From NCBI RefSeq assembly GCF_014641615.1, contig NZ_BMIB01000001.1, forward strand, positions 558,769-622,768: a stretch of 64,000 nucleotides of DNA. The letters are read 5' to 3'. Under the pieces are notes generated by a model. That model was not told the DNA's origin, ran no database searches, and was given only the letters and a program-made list of their open reading frames with translations. The position numbers were made by a program, and so were the translations under genes. Shown piece after piece: positions 44,268 to 53,091 of the stretch. Position 1 is the stretch's first letter. Each line of letters starts with the position of its first letter. Source of the DNA: Filimonas zeae (lineage in GTDB: Bacteria; Bacteroidota; Bacteroidia; Chitinophagales; Chitinophagaceae).

Positions 44268-45000
44268 GCAGGTTTATTTTTAAATGTGCAACATATACAT
44301 CTCCCTCGGCACCATGCTTCAGCTGGTAATCATCCTGATAAATTACCGAAAGCCTTTTTTGCAGGCTATCGGTACCAAAGCCGCCGCGTTCTTTTTTTAA
44401 CGCGGGTTTGCTGCTTATTTTATTAGATACGGTAATGCTGAATACAGGGCCTTTTAATTCAAACAGCACGGCAATAAAAGCGTTTTCGCTTTGCAGGTCG
44501 GCATGTTTAAAAGCATTCTCTACCAGGTCAATCATAATCAGCGGGGCTATCAGTGGCTGATTGTACAGGGCATTACCGGTGTCTACTTTATTCTTTACCC
44601 GCAGGTCAAAAAGCGGGCTTACTTTTACGCGGTTAATCTCAATAAGGCTGAGGCAGAATTCAATTTCTTCCTGTAGCGTAACATACTTCCGGTCGCTTTC
44701 ATACAGAATATAATCCAGCACATTGGATAGTTTGTCCAGTGCATAGTACGTTTGATAAGCGTGGCTTTGAATGGTGTTGAGCGTGTTTTTAAACAGATGC
44801 GGATTCAGTTTGTAGCCAATGGTTTCCAGCTGGCTGGCTTGTACGGTACGTTCCAGTGCCTTGTATTGTTCTGTGGCAGCGCGGTGCTTTTTTTGCTCCT
44901 GCAGCAGGCGTAGCAACAGCCATGCAATAGTGGTAATTGCCACTATCAGCAAGCTGGTAATAATGGCGGTAGAAGTAACTATAATAAGTAGTGGTATCAA
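44233..45000 (-). CDS. Sensor histidine kinase (LytS/His_kinase type)
   Basis: 255 residues, with one N-terminal membrane helix (IIVTSTAIITSLLIVAITTIA) and a short coil, so almost no extracellular sensor. The phosphoacceptor H68 is in GYKLNPHLFKNTLNTIQS. The ATPase part has LIMIDLVENAFKHA (N box) and GGFGTDSLQKRL. The gene overlaps the response regulator by 35 bp, so the two are translationally coupled. Confidence 0.9.
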   Translation of the reverse strand: MIPLLIIVTSTAIITSLLIVAITTIAWLLLRLLQEQKKHRAATEQYKALERTVQASQLETIGYKLNPHLFKNTLNTIQSHAYQTYYALDKLSNVLDYILYESDRKYVTLQEEIEFCLSLIEINRVKVSPLFDLRVKNKVDTGNALYNQPLIAPLIMIDLVENAFKHADLQSENAFIAVLFELKGPVFSITVSNKISSKPALKKERGGFGTDSLQKRLSVIYQDDYQLKHGAEGDVYVAHLKINLLEHKNKMFTAG

Positions 45001-45051
45001 TAACGCTTATTTAACACAAGCTTCAAAGATAACAGCTTCCTTCTGTAAACA

Positions 45052-45079
45052 ATAAAGCCGGTAGTGGTACCGGCTTTAT
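45052..45079 (-). terminator. Terminator hairpin
   Basis: Perfect 12-bp arms ATAAAGCCGGTA / TACCGGCTTTAT with a 4-nt loop, 10 bp past the stop of the small gene at 45089. Serves the minus strand. Confidence 0.75.
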
Positions 45080-45088
45080 CATGCATGT

Positions 45089-45271
45089 TTAACTGCCCTG
45101 GTTATCACCCATTTTTTCGGCTTTCGTCTCCTTTTTATTATGGGTAATATCAGAGCCTTTAAAATCCTGTTCTTCGTTTTTACGGCTGTCCATATCGTCT
45201 TTGTTTTCGGGCCTTGTTTTACCCTTTACCTGAACGGGTTTGGTGGCCGGTTTCATGGTTGCGTTTTTCAT
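45089..45271 (-). CDS. Small highly charged protein
   Basis: 60 residues, very rich in Lys, Glu, Asp and Asn with no hydrophobic core (KGKTRPENKDDMDSRKNEEQ), so likely disordered. Supported by the terminator right after it and a divergent promoter region before it. Resembles small stress-related hydrophilic proteins only in composition; no family assigned. Confidence 0.6.
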   Translation of the reverse strand: MKNATMKPATKPVQVKGKTRPENKDDMDSRKNEEQDFKGSDITHNKKETKAEKMGDNQGS

Positions 45272-45360
45272 AACTCATTCTTTTGTAAGATTGGTTAAAA
45301 AACCGTGCCTGCAACTGGTAAGTTTCTTGTAGTAGGGTAGGTGTACCAAATAGAATACCT

Positions 45361-45768
45361 ATGAGTAAAAGCAATAACGCCACGTTTCGCCGCCCGGATG
45401 GCAGCAGGCCTATTGATGATGATCGTATTGTAACAGACCTGGAAGAACGTATACAACAACTGGAGGCGGAAGAAGCCTGGCAAAAGAACGACCGCAATGG
45501 TATTACGCTGTTTAAAACCACCGGCATTACCGTGGTATTAAGCACCCTGCGTGAAGGCGCCAGTATTACAGATAACACTGCAGCGGGTATTATGACGGTG
45601 CAGGTGCTGGATGGCCGGGTAGAGGCCAGGGTGGGCAATAACAACCATAAAGCCGGTAAAGGTGAAATGCTGTTTATACACCGGGAAGAACCACACACTA
45701 TTCAGGTGCTGGAACATGCCCGGCTGCTGATTACCCTTACCGGCGATACTGGTGGTGATAATGTTTAA
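45361..45768 (+). CDS. Cupin-domain protein
   Basis: 135 residues. After a charged N-terminal helix ([17 protein letters not shown] without the first residue certain), a small cupin barrel follows: [48 protein letters not shown]. The second cupin motif has a His-rich edge (HREEPHTI), but the usual first-motif histidines are missing, so metal binding is doubtful. Overlaps the convergent aldolase gene by 4 bp. Confidence 0.7.
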   Translation: MSKSNNATFRRPDGSRPIDDDRIVTDLEERIQQLEAEEAWQKNDRNGITLFKTTGITVVLSTLREGASITDNTAAGIMTVQVLDGRVEARVGNNNHKAGKGEMLFIHREEPHTIQVLEHARLLITLTGDTGGDNV

Positions 45769-46835
45769 GCAATGGTTACCTGCTTTTCCAGATATACATC
45801 CTGTATAGCCTGCAGCAGTTCCACCCCTTCTTTAAAAGGCCGCTGAAACGCCTTGCGGCCCGATATAAGGCCCGTACCACCGGCACGTTTGTTAATAACG
45901 GCGGTGAGTACGGCTTCTTTTAAATCGCCTTCGCCCGAAGAAGCACCGCCGGAATTAATAAGCCCCGCGCGGCCCATATAACAGTTGGCTACCTGGTAGC
46001 GGCACAGATCAATAGGGTTGTCGCTGGTGAGTTGTGTGTAAATACGGTCATCCAGTTTACCATAACTGCTGCCGCCGGTGTTCAGTGCCTTAAAGCCCCC
46101 GTTGTTTTCAGGTAATTTCTGTTTAATAATATCGGCCTGTATGGTTACGCCCAGGTGGTTGGCCTGGCCGGTAAGGTCGGCAGATACATGATAGTCTGTA
46201 CCCTCTTTCTTAAAAGCATTGTTGCGCAGGTAACACCAGAGTATCGTGGCCATGCCCAGCTGATGTGCTTCTTCAAAGGCTTTGGCTACTTCCACTATCT
46301 GCCTGCCGGCTTCGGGCGAGCCAAAGTAAATAGTAGCACCCACCGCAGCAGCGCCCAGGTTCCAGGCATCTTTAACAGAACCAAAAAGTATCTGATCGTA
46401 CTGGTTAGGATAGGTAAGTAACTCGTTGTGGTTAATTTTTACAATAAGGGGAATTTTATGCGCATATTTACGCGATACCATAGCCAGGCCGCCAAACGTG
46501 GTAGCTACTGCGTTACAGCCCCCTTCTATGGCCAGTTTAACAATATTTTCAGGATCGAAGTAAATAGGGTTGGGGGCAAACGAGGCGCCTGCACTGTGTT
46601 CTATTCCCTGATCTACGGGAAGTATAGATAAGTAACCGGTACCTGCCAAACGGCCATGGCCATACAACGCCTGCAGATTACGCAGGGTAGGAATGTTGCG
46701 CGAAGAGGCGCTGAATACATTATCTATAAAATCGGGCGAAGGCAGGTGCAGCTGCTCTTTAGCAATGGTGTGGCACTGGTGCTGCAGCAGCGATGCTTTA
46801 TCGCCCAGCAGCGCTTCAATTTTTGCATAAGTCAT
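45765..46835 (-). CDS. fbaB: Class I fructose-bisphosphate aldolase, FbaB/DhnA type
   Basis: 356 residues from ATG 46835 (in-frame ATG at 46877 gives 14 extra residues without family similarity). Family segments include [47 protein letters not shown] (candidate Schiff-base lysine), [19 protein letters not shown] and [18 protein letters not shown]. Splits fructose-1,6-bisphosphate in glycolysis or acts in the reverse direction. Divergent from galT by 152 bp. Confidence 0.93.
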   Translation of the reverse strand: MTYAKIEALLGDKASLLQHQCHTIAKEQLHLPSPDFIDNVFSASSRNIPTLRNLQALYGHGRLAGTGYLSILPVDQGIEHSAGASFAPNPIYFDPENIVKLAIEGGCNAVATTFGGLAMVSRKYAHKIPLIVKINHNELLTYPNQYDQILFGSVKDAWNLGAAAVGATIYFGSPEAGRQIVEVAKAFEEAHQLGMATILWCYLRNNAFKKEGTDYHVSADLTGQANHLGVTIQADIIKQKLPENNGGFKALNTGGSSYGKLDDRIYTQLTSDNPIDLCRYQVANCYMGRAGLINSGGASSGEGDLKEAVLTAVINKRAGGTGLISGRKAFQRPFKEGVELLQAIQDVYLEKQVTIA

Positions 46836-46987
46836 ACAAACTATTTTGTAATGTGTAAAAGGGTAAACGGGCCGCAATTATTTTGCCCTTTTTTTTTCAG
46901 GCCCGATCGGATATTTTTGCCGCAACTTTCAGCGCCTGCCATTTAAAAAGTCTGAAACCCCTTTCCAACAACATAGCAAGCACATTT

Positions 46988-48040
46988 ATGCAAACATTTG
47001 ATTTTACCGAACATCCCCACACCCGGCAGAACATTTTAACAGGTGATTGGGTACTAGTGTCTCCACACAGAACCAAAAGACCCTGGCAGGGCAAGGTAGA
47101 AACCTTACCGGCAGATGACCGGCCTGCTTACGACCCTGGCTGTTACCTGTGTGCCGGCAATAAAAGAGCAGATGGCAGTATTAACCCGCAGTACACAGAT
47201 TCTTTTGTGTTTACCAACGATTACTCTGCTTTACTGGCCGATACGCCGGTAGGCGAACTGAACAAAGGCGGTTTGTTACAGGCCCGCTCTGAGTCTGGCA
47301 TCTGCCGTGTTATCAGCTTTTCGCCCGATCACAGCCTTACCCTGCCTCAGTTAACCGTTCCTGCCATTACCAAAGTGGTGGAGCTGTGGACAGAAGAGTT
47401 TAAGCAGTTATCTGCCAATCCGGCTATTAAATACATTCAGATTTTTGAGAACAAAGGCGAGATTATGGGTTGCAGCAACCCGCACCCGCATGGTCAGATC
47501 TGGAGTGGCGGTTCTTTACCCCTTGAAATAGTGAAGGAAACTGCCCGCCAGAAGGCGTACTTTGAGGAGCATGGACGCAGCCTGCTGAGCGACTATGTAC
47601 AGCTGGAACTGGCCGAGAAAGAGCGTATTGTAGTAGAGAATGAACATTTTGTAGCGCTGGTACCTTTTTGGGCGGTATGGCCTTACGAAACCATGATTGT
47701 AAGCAAAAGGCACGTAACCACCCTGCTGGAGTTTACGGCAGCAGAAAGAACCGCGCTGGCTGATATTCTGAAAAGATTAACGGCTAAGTACGACAACCTG
47801 TTCGAAATTTCTTTCCCATACTCTGCCGGTATACACCAGGCACCGGTAAACGATGGCGACCATAAAGAGTGGCATTGGCATATGCATTTTTACCCGCCAT
47901 TGCTGCGTTCTGCTACCGTTAAAAAGTTTATGGTGGGTTACGAAATGCTGGCCAATCCGCAGCGCGATGTTACCCCTGAGTGGGCAGCAGACCGCCTGAG
48001 AAGCCTGAGCGAAGTGCATTACAAAGAGCAAAAGAAATAA
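46988..48040 (+). CDS. galT: Galactose-1-phosphate uridylyltransferase
   Basis: 350 residues from ATG 46988; the longer frame from 46883 lies in the intergenic region. The zinc-site start [12 protein letters not shown] and active-site [12 protein letters not shown] (H166, nucleophile H168) identify GalT. It converts Gal-1-P and UDP-Glc to UDP-Gal and Glc-1-P in the Leloir pathway. It could take galactose released by the GH35/GH2 enzymes encoded at 10-15 kb, although it is far from that operon. Confidence 0.95.
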   Translation: MQTFDFTEHPHTRQNILTGDWVLVSPHRTKRPWQGKVETLPADDRPAYDPGCYLCAGNKRADGSINPQYTDSFVFTNDYSALLADTPVGELNKGGLLQARSESGICRVISFSPDHSLTLPQLTVPAITKVVELWTEEFKQLSANPAIKYIQIFENKGEIMGCSNPHPHGQIWSGGSLPLEIVKETARQKAYFEEHGRSLLSDYVQLELAEKERIVVENEHFVALVPFWAVWPYETMIVSKRHVTTLLEFTAAERTALADILKRLTAKYDNLFEISFPYSAGIHQAPVNDGDHKEWHWHMHFYPPLLRSATVKKFMVGYEMLANPQRDVTPEWAADRLRSLSEVHYKEQKK

Positions 48041-48082
48041 GTACCCTTATTCATAGAATTAGTGTGTACGTTTGTTTTATAA

Positions 48083-48616
48083 ATGATATCAGAACCCATG
48101 CAAGCAAAAAAGGCCAGTGAGAGTTTTACAATAATGAACGAGCTGGTATTGCCCAACGATACCAATGTGTTTGGTAATCTGATGGGCGGACGTTTGATGT
48201 ACTGGATGGATATAGCTGCGGCTATTGCTTCCGGCAAACATTGTAATGCGCCGTGTATGACTGCCAGCGTAGATAATCTGAGCTTTAAAACCCCGATAAA
48301 GCTGGGTAACACCGTGCATATTGAGGCTAAAGTAACCCGTGCCTTCAACACCTCTATGGAAATTCACCTGAAGGTATGGGGAGAAGATCACCTGCACCAG
48401 TACAGTTACGAAAGCAATGAAGCGTATTACACATTCGTAGCGCTTGACCCTAACAGCAACCCCCGCAAGGTACCACCGGTAATTGCGGAAACCGATGAGG
48501 AGAAATCGCTGTATGAAGGTGCGTTGCGCCGCAGACAGCTGCGTCTGGTGCTGGCCGGTAAAATGAAGCCGGAAGAAGCTACCGAACTGCGTGCATTTTT
48601 TACCGGAGATAAGTAG
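48083..48616 (+). CDS. Acyl-CoA thioesterase (hotdog fold)
   Basis: 177 residues. NELVLPNDTNVFGNLMGGRL with YWMDIAAAIAS and TASVDNLSF match the BFIT/YciA-type hotdog thioesterases, which hydrolyse acyl-CoA to free acid. ATG 48098 (residue 6, MQAKKASES) is an equally good start; a TACGTTTG resembling a Bacteroidota -7 box at 48067-48074 would favour it. A clear terminator follows the stop. Confidence 0.9.
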   Translation: MISEPMQAKKASESFTIMNELVLPNDTNVFGNLMGGRLMYWMDIAAAIASGKHCNAPCMTASVDNLSFKTPIKLGNTVHIEAKVTRAFNTSMEIHLKVWGEDHLHQYSYESNEAYYTFVALDPNSNPRKVPPVIAETDEEKSLYEGALRRRQLRLVLAGKMKPEEATELRAFFTGDK

Positions 48617-48687
48617 GTGTACAGGCAGGAAGCTGCCTTACACAAAGGTATAATTACTGCCCCTGATTTACTGTCAGGGGCATTTTT
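48617..48687 (+). terminator. Tandem hairpins ending the thioesterase transcript
   Basis: The first hairpin (48617-48643) pairs GTGTA-C-AGGCAG with CTGCCTTACAC. The second (48658-48682, TGCCCCTGA / TCAGGGGCA) is followed by TTTTT and is a strong rho-independent terminator. Confidence 0.85.
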
Positions 48688-48689
48688 GT

Positions 48690-49179
48690 GTACGGTGCCG
48701 GTATCTGTTGCACAGGCTGCACGTCTGGTTGGTGTTCCCGGGTTTGCGGGGAAGATGCTGGTGGGCACCATTGGTATGCAAAATTTGCCACTTCATATGT
48801 TTGGGTACTTCTTTGGAGTGTTTGCGTACTTTCTTCTGCTGGTTGCGGACATGGTGGTACCAGGTGAGTACTACTTTGGGCCCAACGGCAGTGCTGACTG
48901 GTATGAACAGGAAGCGGCATTGGTGTGCCTGAAGCGTTTCCTGGGGGTTTTTATACTTATTTATATGACTGGCAGGCTCCGTGGTATGCATGGGAGCCCC
49001 GTGCATACGAACGGGAAGCTGACTCATGTGGCTGTAACAGTTTTGTATGTAACAGGGTAGCCCCCACATCGGACCTGAGTGCGTTGCCAGTTGATTTACC
49101 AGGTCCGGCGCCTTAACTTCTAAGGCAACTATCGGAAGTATGCGGCCCGGCAACTCACTGGCTATGCCAGATATGTAAA
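48690..49179. other. Unassigned segment with competing open frames and inverted repeats
   Basis: About 490 bp with no confident gene. A plus-strand frame open to the stop at 49060 encodes a hydrophobic product (GYFFGVFAYFLLLVADMVV, FLGVFILIYMTG), but its only upstream start lies before the terminator at 48658-48687; internal ATGs exist. A minus frame (48674-49153) is also open but has poor composition. Inverted repeats CGGACCTG / CAGGTCCG (49070-49077, 49100-49107) and GCCTTA / TAAGGC (49110-49126) suggest RNA structure. It could be a decayed gene or an unknown RNA. Confidence 0.35.
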
Positions 49180-49209
49180 GCGGGTATACCGTGGTTACGA
49201 TATACCCGC
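49180..49209 (-). terminator. Terminator of the acyltransferase gene
   Basis: Perfect 9-bp arms GCGGGTATA / TATACCCGC with a 12-nt loop, 26 bp past the PlsC-like gene's stop. Confidence 0.6.
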
Positions 49210-49234
49210 CTTGTATAAGGTGTAGTATAAAAGT

Positions 49235-50110
49235 TTATGCCTGAGGAGGTTGCGGAGCTTCCGTAACAGCTACAGCGGTGGCAGCGGCAGCTTCTGCGGC
49301 TACAGTTTCCTGCTGTTTCAGCTTATTCATATGGTGCTTGCCCTTCAGCATGTATTTCTTGCTTTGTTCTATAGCATCCATTACCTGGTCCAGAATTTCT
49401 TCTACCGGCGCTTCGTAGTTAACTACCAGTGGTGCTTTAAAGCGGATAGATAACAGGGAGCCTTTTTTCTTGAACACCAGGCCCTTTTTGTTAAAAGCAC
49501 GCCAGAAACCATTGATTACCACAGGCACAACCACTGGTTTGTTGTTCTTGATAATATGGGCAGTGCCTTTACGGCCAGGTGCAAAAGGTTTGGTGGTACC
49601 CTGCGGGAAGGTGATAATCCAGCTTGTTTTTAAAGCGCGGGTAATTTTACGGGTATCGGAAGGGTCCAGGCCCGTTCTTATTTCCGTAGCATTTCTGCGC
49701 CAGGTACGTTTTACGGTTAAAGCACCCGCCAGTTTAAAAAAGCGGCTGATAAAGCTACCGTTCATGGTTTCTTCCGCAGCAACGTAATAAACACTGGTAA
49801 AAGGGCTTAACAGGTAGTAGGGCAGGCCTAATCTGTTGCGTTTGCGCCATTTTACCGCACAGAATATGTGCAGAAAGGTAATTACGTCTGCAAAGTACGT
49901 CTGGTGGTTACTTACAAATAGTACGTTGTTCCGTGGCAGCTTTTCAATGTGCTCAGTACCCTCTATTTTAATACGGTTCACCCATACAAGGCCAGGGTAA
50001 GATACGGCGCCCACAATGGCATACACTATCGATCTTACTATCCTTATATGTTTCAATCTCTCTGTAAGAGGTTTTTTCGGTCGTCTCATTAATGTCTTTT
50101 TAGCTGACAA
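49235..50110 (-). CDS. 1-acyl-sn-glycerol-3-phosphate acyltransferase family protein
   Basis: 291 residues; M8 (start 50089) is an alternative start. The acyltransferase motif I SNHQTYFADVI and motif III FPQGTT are clear, with an N-terminal membrane helix (SIVYAIVGAVSYPGLVWV). Transfers an acyl chain to lysophosphatidate or a related lipid at the inner membrane. The C-terminal 35 residues are an Ala/Val/Pro-rich tail, unusual for the family and probably disordered. Confidence 0.88.
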   Translation of the reverse strand: MSAKKTLMRRPKKPLTERLKHIRIVRSIVYAIVGAVSYPGLVWVNRIKIEGTEHIEKLPRNNVLFVSNHQTYFADVITFLHIFCAVKWRKRNRLGLPYYLLSPFTSVYYVAAEETMNGSFISRFFKLAGALTVKRTWRRNATEIRTGLDPSDTRKITRALKTSWIITFPQGTTKPFAPGRKGTAHIIKNNKPVVVPVVINGFWRAFNKKGLVFKKKGSLLSIRFKAPLVVNYEAPVEEILDQVMDAIEQSKKYMLKGKHHMNKLKQQETVAAEAAAATAVAVTEAPQPPQA

Positions 50111-50217
50111 GCGCGTGCAAAATACGCATTGTCAAATAATTGTTAAGGTAAACGATCATATATTTTGTAGTTATGTAATTATAATTTTTACAACATCATT
50201 CTATAAAAGCAAGTTTT

Positions 50218-50928
50218 ATGAAGAAGATTTTAGTATTGCTGGGGGCCGTATCTGCCATATTTACCGCCTCCGCACAGCAGCCCGGCGTAACGCAAAAGAC
50301 TATAAATGTGACCGGTACAGCAGAAATGGAGGTAGTTCCCGACGAAATTTATGTACAGGTAACCTTGCAGGAGTATGACAAAAAGGGTTCTGGCAAAATA
50401 AACCTGGAAACCATTAAAAATAATTTCCTGGCCGCGTGCAAAAATGTAGGGTTAACAGAGAAAGACGTGAGTGTGCAGAGCTTTTCGGGCCACGACGGTA
50501 ATTACTGGATTTATAAAAAGAACAAAAAGCAGAATCCGGACATGAAAGCCAGCATTACTTATTCGGTAAAATTTGCAGATTTACAGAAGATGGAGCAACT
50601 GGTTGATAAACTGGACGATGAGGCTACCCAAAGTTTTTCTATTGCACGTACCGGCCACAGTAAAATGGAAGAGTACAAAAAGCAGCTGAAAATAGAAGCC
50701 ATTAAAGCTGCCAAAGCCAAAGCGGTGTACCTGGCAGCTGCCCTGGGTGAAGAAGTGGGCGGTGCTGTTACCATTAACGACCCTAATGAAGAGAGCAGCC
50801 CGGTAATTTTTCCGCAGGTGAGAATGATGGCTAATACGGTAATGGATGCAGCAGGCGGCGGGCTGGATGTAGACTTTAAAAAGATAAAACTACAGTTTAG
50901 CGTATCTGTAACCTTTGCCTTAAAGTAG
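50218..50928 (+). CDS. SIMPL domain (DUF541) periplasmic protein
   Basis: 236 residues with a signal peptide (KKILVLLGAVSAIFTASAQQ). The SIMPL/DUF541 pattern is clear: INVTGTAEMEVVPDEIYVQV near the start, ASITYSVKFADLQKMEQLVD in the middle and the helix AIKAAKAKAVYLAAALG. Family members are periplasmic or membrane-linked, linked to stress tolerance, with unclear mechanism. Monocistronic or co-transcribed with the HAD gene 41 bp downstream. Confidence 0.9.
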   Translation: MKKILVLLGAVSAIFTASAQQPGVTQKTINVTGTAEMEVVPDEIYVQVTLQEYDKKGSGKINLETIKNNFLAACKNVGLTEKDVSVQSFSGHDGNYWIYKKNKKQNPDMKASITYSVKFADLQKMEQLVDKLDDEATQSFSIARTGHSKMEEYKKQLKIEAIKAAKAKAVYLAAALGEEVGGAVTINDPNEESSPVIFPQVRMMANTVMDAAGGGLDVDFKKIKLQFSVSVTFALK

Positions 50929-50969
50929 TACCTGTTACAAACCTATCTTTGCGCCTTTAATAAAAGCGC

Positions 50970-51629
50970 ATGCAAATAGATACGGTAATATTTGATATGG
51001 ACGGGTTGTTGATTGATAGCGAACCTTTATGGGGGGAAGCGGCAGATGACCTGTTTAGTCAATACGGATTTAAACTTTCACACGAACAATATGCCACCAC
51101 TACCGGGCTTCGCACAAGGGAGTTTGTGCAGTGGTGGTTTCGTAAATATAATATAGATCCGCGGGAGGACGAGAAGGCCGAAATACGGATTATTGACCTG
51201 GTAATGGAGAAAATAGGCCAGCGCGGGCATATCATGCCGGGCGTACACTACATTTTCGAGTTTTTTAAGCAGCGCGGGTTTAAAATAGGCCTGGCCTCTT
51301 CCAGTCCGCAGCGTATGATAGACCAGGTAGTGGATATTGTAGGGGTAAAAGAATACCTGCAGGTAACTTCTTCTGCCGGTGAGCTGCCCTACGGCAAGCC
51401 GCACCCGCTGGTGTACCTGAACTGCGCCCAGATGCTGAATTCTGCACCAACCAGTTGCATTGCGTTTGAAGATTCTTTTAATGGTATGATAGCGGCCAAA
51501 GCAGCGCGTATGAAGTGCGTGGTGGTACCCCATCACAGTCAGCAGAAAGAAGAGCGTTGGGGAGCGGCGGATTTAAAACTTACTTCGCTGCAAAACTTCG
51601 GGCAGCTGCATCTGGAGCTGGTGAACTAA
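50970..51629 (+). CDS. hxpB: HAD family phosphatase, hexitol phosphatase-like
   Basis: 219 residues. Nucleophile D9 in VIFDMDGLLIDSEP, motif II LASSSP, motif III lysine in GKPHP and acid pair in FEDSFNG. The layout with ALSSS-type motif and length match HxpB/YniC (2-deoxyglucose-6-P and hexitol-P phosphatases) and close beta-phosphoglucomutase relatives. The exact substrate is not settled by sequence. Confidence 0.85.
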   Translation: MQIDTVIFDMDGLLIDSEPLWGEAADDLFSQYGFKLSHEQYATTTGLRTREFVQWWFRKYNIDPREDEKAEIRIIDLVMEKIGQRGHIMPGVHYIFEFFKQRGFKIGLASSSPQRMIDQVVDIVGVKEYLQVTSSAGELPYGKPHPLVYLNCAQMLNSAPTSCIAFEDSFNGMIAAKAARMKCVVVPHHSQQKEERWGAADLKLTSLQNFGQLHLELVN

Positions 51630-51682
51630 GGGATGCTAAGCAAGGGATGCGGGTTGAACGGTTCCCGTTCCACATAAGGATA

Positions 51683-51720
51683 AAAATAAAGGCGACATCT
51701 TCCGGTGCCGCCTTTATTTT
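51683..51720 (+). terminator. Terminator of hxpB
   Basis: 12-bp arms AAAATAAAGGCG / CGCCTTTATTTT with a 14-nt loop, 53 bp after the stop, ending in TTTT. Confidence 0.8.
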
Positions 51721-51772
51721 AGTGACCCGGGAAAGGCCGGGATTTCAAGTAGTTTAATGGAATAACTTTTGG

Positions 51773-52391
51773 ATGTGTAAAGGATATGTATTTGGGGGCC
51801 TGGATTGGGTTAACCGTAACCTAAACCCGCTTACAGATATATATCACCTGGTACTCGGAAAAGATATTGTTTATGGTACTCCTGTAAGTAGGATCGGAGC
51901 TGCCAGTAAGTTAACTGTTGCTGTAGTTGGAGGTAAGGTGATTGGTGCGGCCATGAGTGGTGTAGGTAAAGTTGCTGTAGGAGCAGCTGTGGGTGATGCT
52001 TCGGGCGTTGTAGCAGGTGAGGCTGTAGGGGAGGTCGCTGGTGCTGAGGTAGCAGCAGTAGAAACAAGGTTTATTGCTGATGAGGCTGGTGGGATCTTGG
52101 ATCGTAAAATGTTTGAAGGGTTGAAGGAGGTGCAGGTGATTGTAAAGGGGGGAGAGGTGGAACTCAGTTACCTTTAACCGGACAGCCTAGTACTTATGCA
52201 AATCTGGGCAATGGGCATAGGATTGTTTATGGAAAAGATGGAAGGGCATTGTTTGATGTATCTGTGGAACGGATAAAGGCCATTGAATGGAATGTGAGCC
52301 CTAAAGGAGCTTGGTTTCCTAAGAAAGGAAGTGAAACGAAATATTTGTTAATAATGTTCCCGGTGAAGTACTTAGTGCTTTGGGGCTTTAA
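51773..52391 (+). pseudogene. Frameshifted remnant of an Rhs/polymorphic-toxin C-terminus
   Basis: Three successive frames read as one protein. Frame 1 (51773 to about 52150) starts DWVNRNLNPLTDIYHLVLGKD and continues in an Ala/Gly/Val-rich linker typical of pre-toxin regions. At a G6 run near 52145-52150 the sense passes to a second frame (TQLPLTGQPSTYANLG, GHRIVYGKDGRALFDV, ERIKAIEWNVSP). Near 52344 it shifts again to VNNVPGEVLSALGL and a stop at 52389-52391. No Rhs core lies upstream, so the gene is also 5'-truncated. Either a decayed toxin cassette or sequencing indels; toxin activity not identified. Confidence 0.65.
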
Positions 52392-52401
52392 TTGAAGTTA
52401 A

Positions 52402-52869
52402 ATGAATAAAGAGCTTAAGAGTTTTGTCGATATAGAGGTAATGGACAAGTTTCCATCGCAGCATCCCATAAAAAGCTTTTTCAATTACGTGCAAAATTTG
52501 GTAGGTCTCGAGGGGGCGTTGTCTGTTGCTGGTATTTTAGCGCCGGATTTAATTGAGGAAGCGGGGTGTGTTTTTCTTAAAGAAAACTATCCTGTTATTG
52601 CAAATAATGGTCTTTACAAAGTTTATGGGGATGATAGAAAGTCTATGGAACGGTATGTTAACACTCTGTGTTTGTCTGATTTTTATTTACTCGCAGCCGA
52701 CGAGGCATCTTCTGATGAAGAATTGCTGTTGAAGCTTGCTGAAATTATAGTAAAGTTTTGGTCAATGTATTTAGAAAAGCTTTTTCCTGCGAGAGCATTC
52801 CAAATGGAAATTTCTAAAGATGGGTTGTTTGATGAGTACGGTGTTTGTATAACGTTTTCACAGCTATAA
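52402..52869 (+). CDS. Putative immunity protein
   Basis: 155 residues, acidic and helical, no signal peptide (SFFNYVQNLVGLEGALSVAG, ASSDEELLLKLAEIIVKFW). It begins 10 bp after the toxin remnant. Its DNA is visibly more AT-rich than the neighbouring housekeeping genes, as is usual for immunity genes moved with toxin cassettes. No family recognised; the role is inferred from position. Confidence 0.6.
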   Translation: MNKELKSFVDIEVMDKFPSQHPIKSFFNYVQNLVGLEGALSVAGILAPDLIEEAGCVFLKENYPVIANNGLYKVYGDDRKSMERYVNTLCLSDFYLLAADEASSDEELLLKLAEIIVKFWSMYLEKLFPARAFQMEISKDGLFDEYGVCITFSQL

Positions 52870-52976
52870 AACTTAAAACTGTTTTATAAAATAAGTCAAT
52901 AGAAGCTTTTCATATCTTGGTCTTTAATTAAAGGACTAAATATCCACACTACCTTATCTTAGAACCTCCTTTGGTA

Positions 52977-53020
52977 CTATAAACTAAAACGCCCGCAAAA
53001 GCGGGCGTTTTAGTTTATAG
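52977..53020. terminator. Very strong bidirectional terminator
   Basis: Perfect 20-bp complementary arms (52977-52996 and 53001-53020) with loop AAAA; the stem combines a GC core (CGCCCGC) with A/T flanks. Lies between the immunity gene and the convergent fabF. Confidence 0.88.
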
Positions 53021-53091
53021 CTATTACTCTAACTGGCCAAAAAAATAATGCAATGAATTTCCTTACTGGTTTTCAATCAAGTCAAGTGTAC

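Noticed and set aside
49090..49110. Possible SRP RNA, from TTTACCAGGTCCGG
   Set aside because: The diagnostic GGAAGG and second-strand loop sequences of SRP RNA are absent around it.
48674..49153. 159-residue minus-strand ORF
   Set aside because: Composition is His/Gln/Pro-rich and unlike a folded protein, and it overlaps the terminator at 48658-48687.
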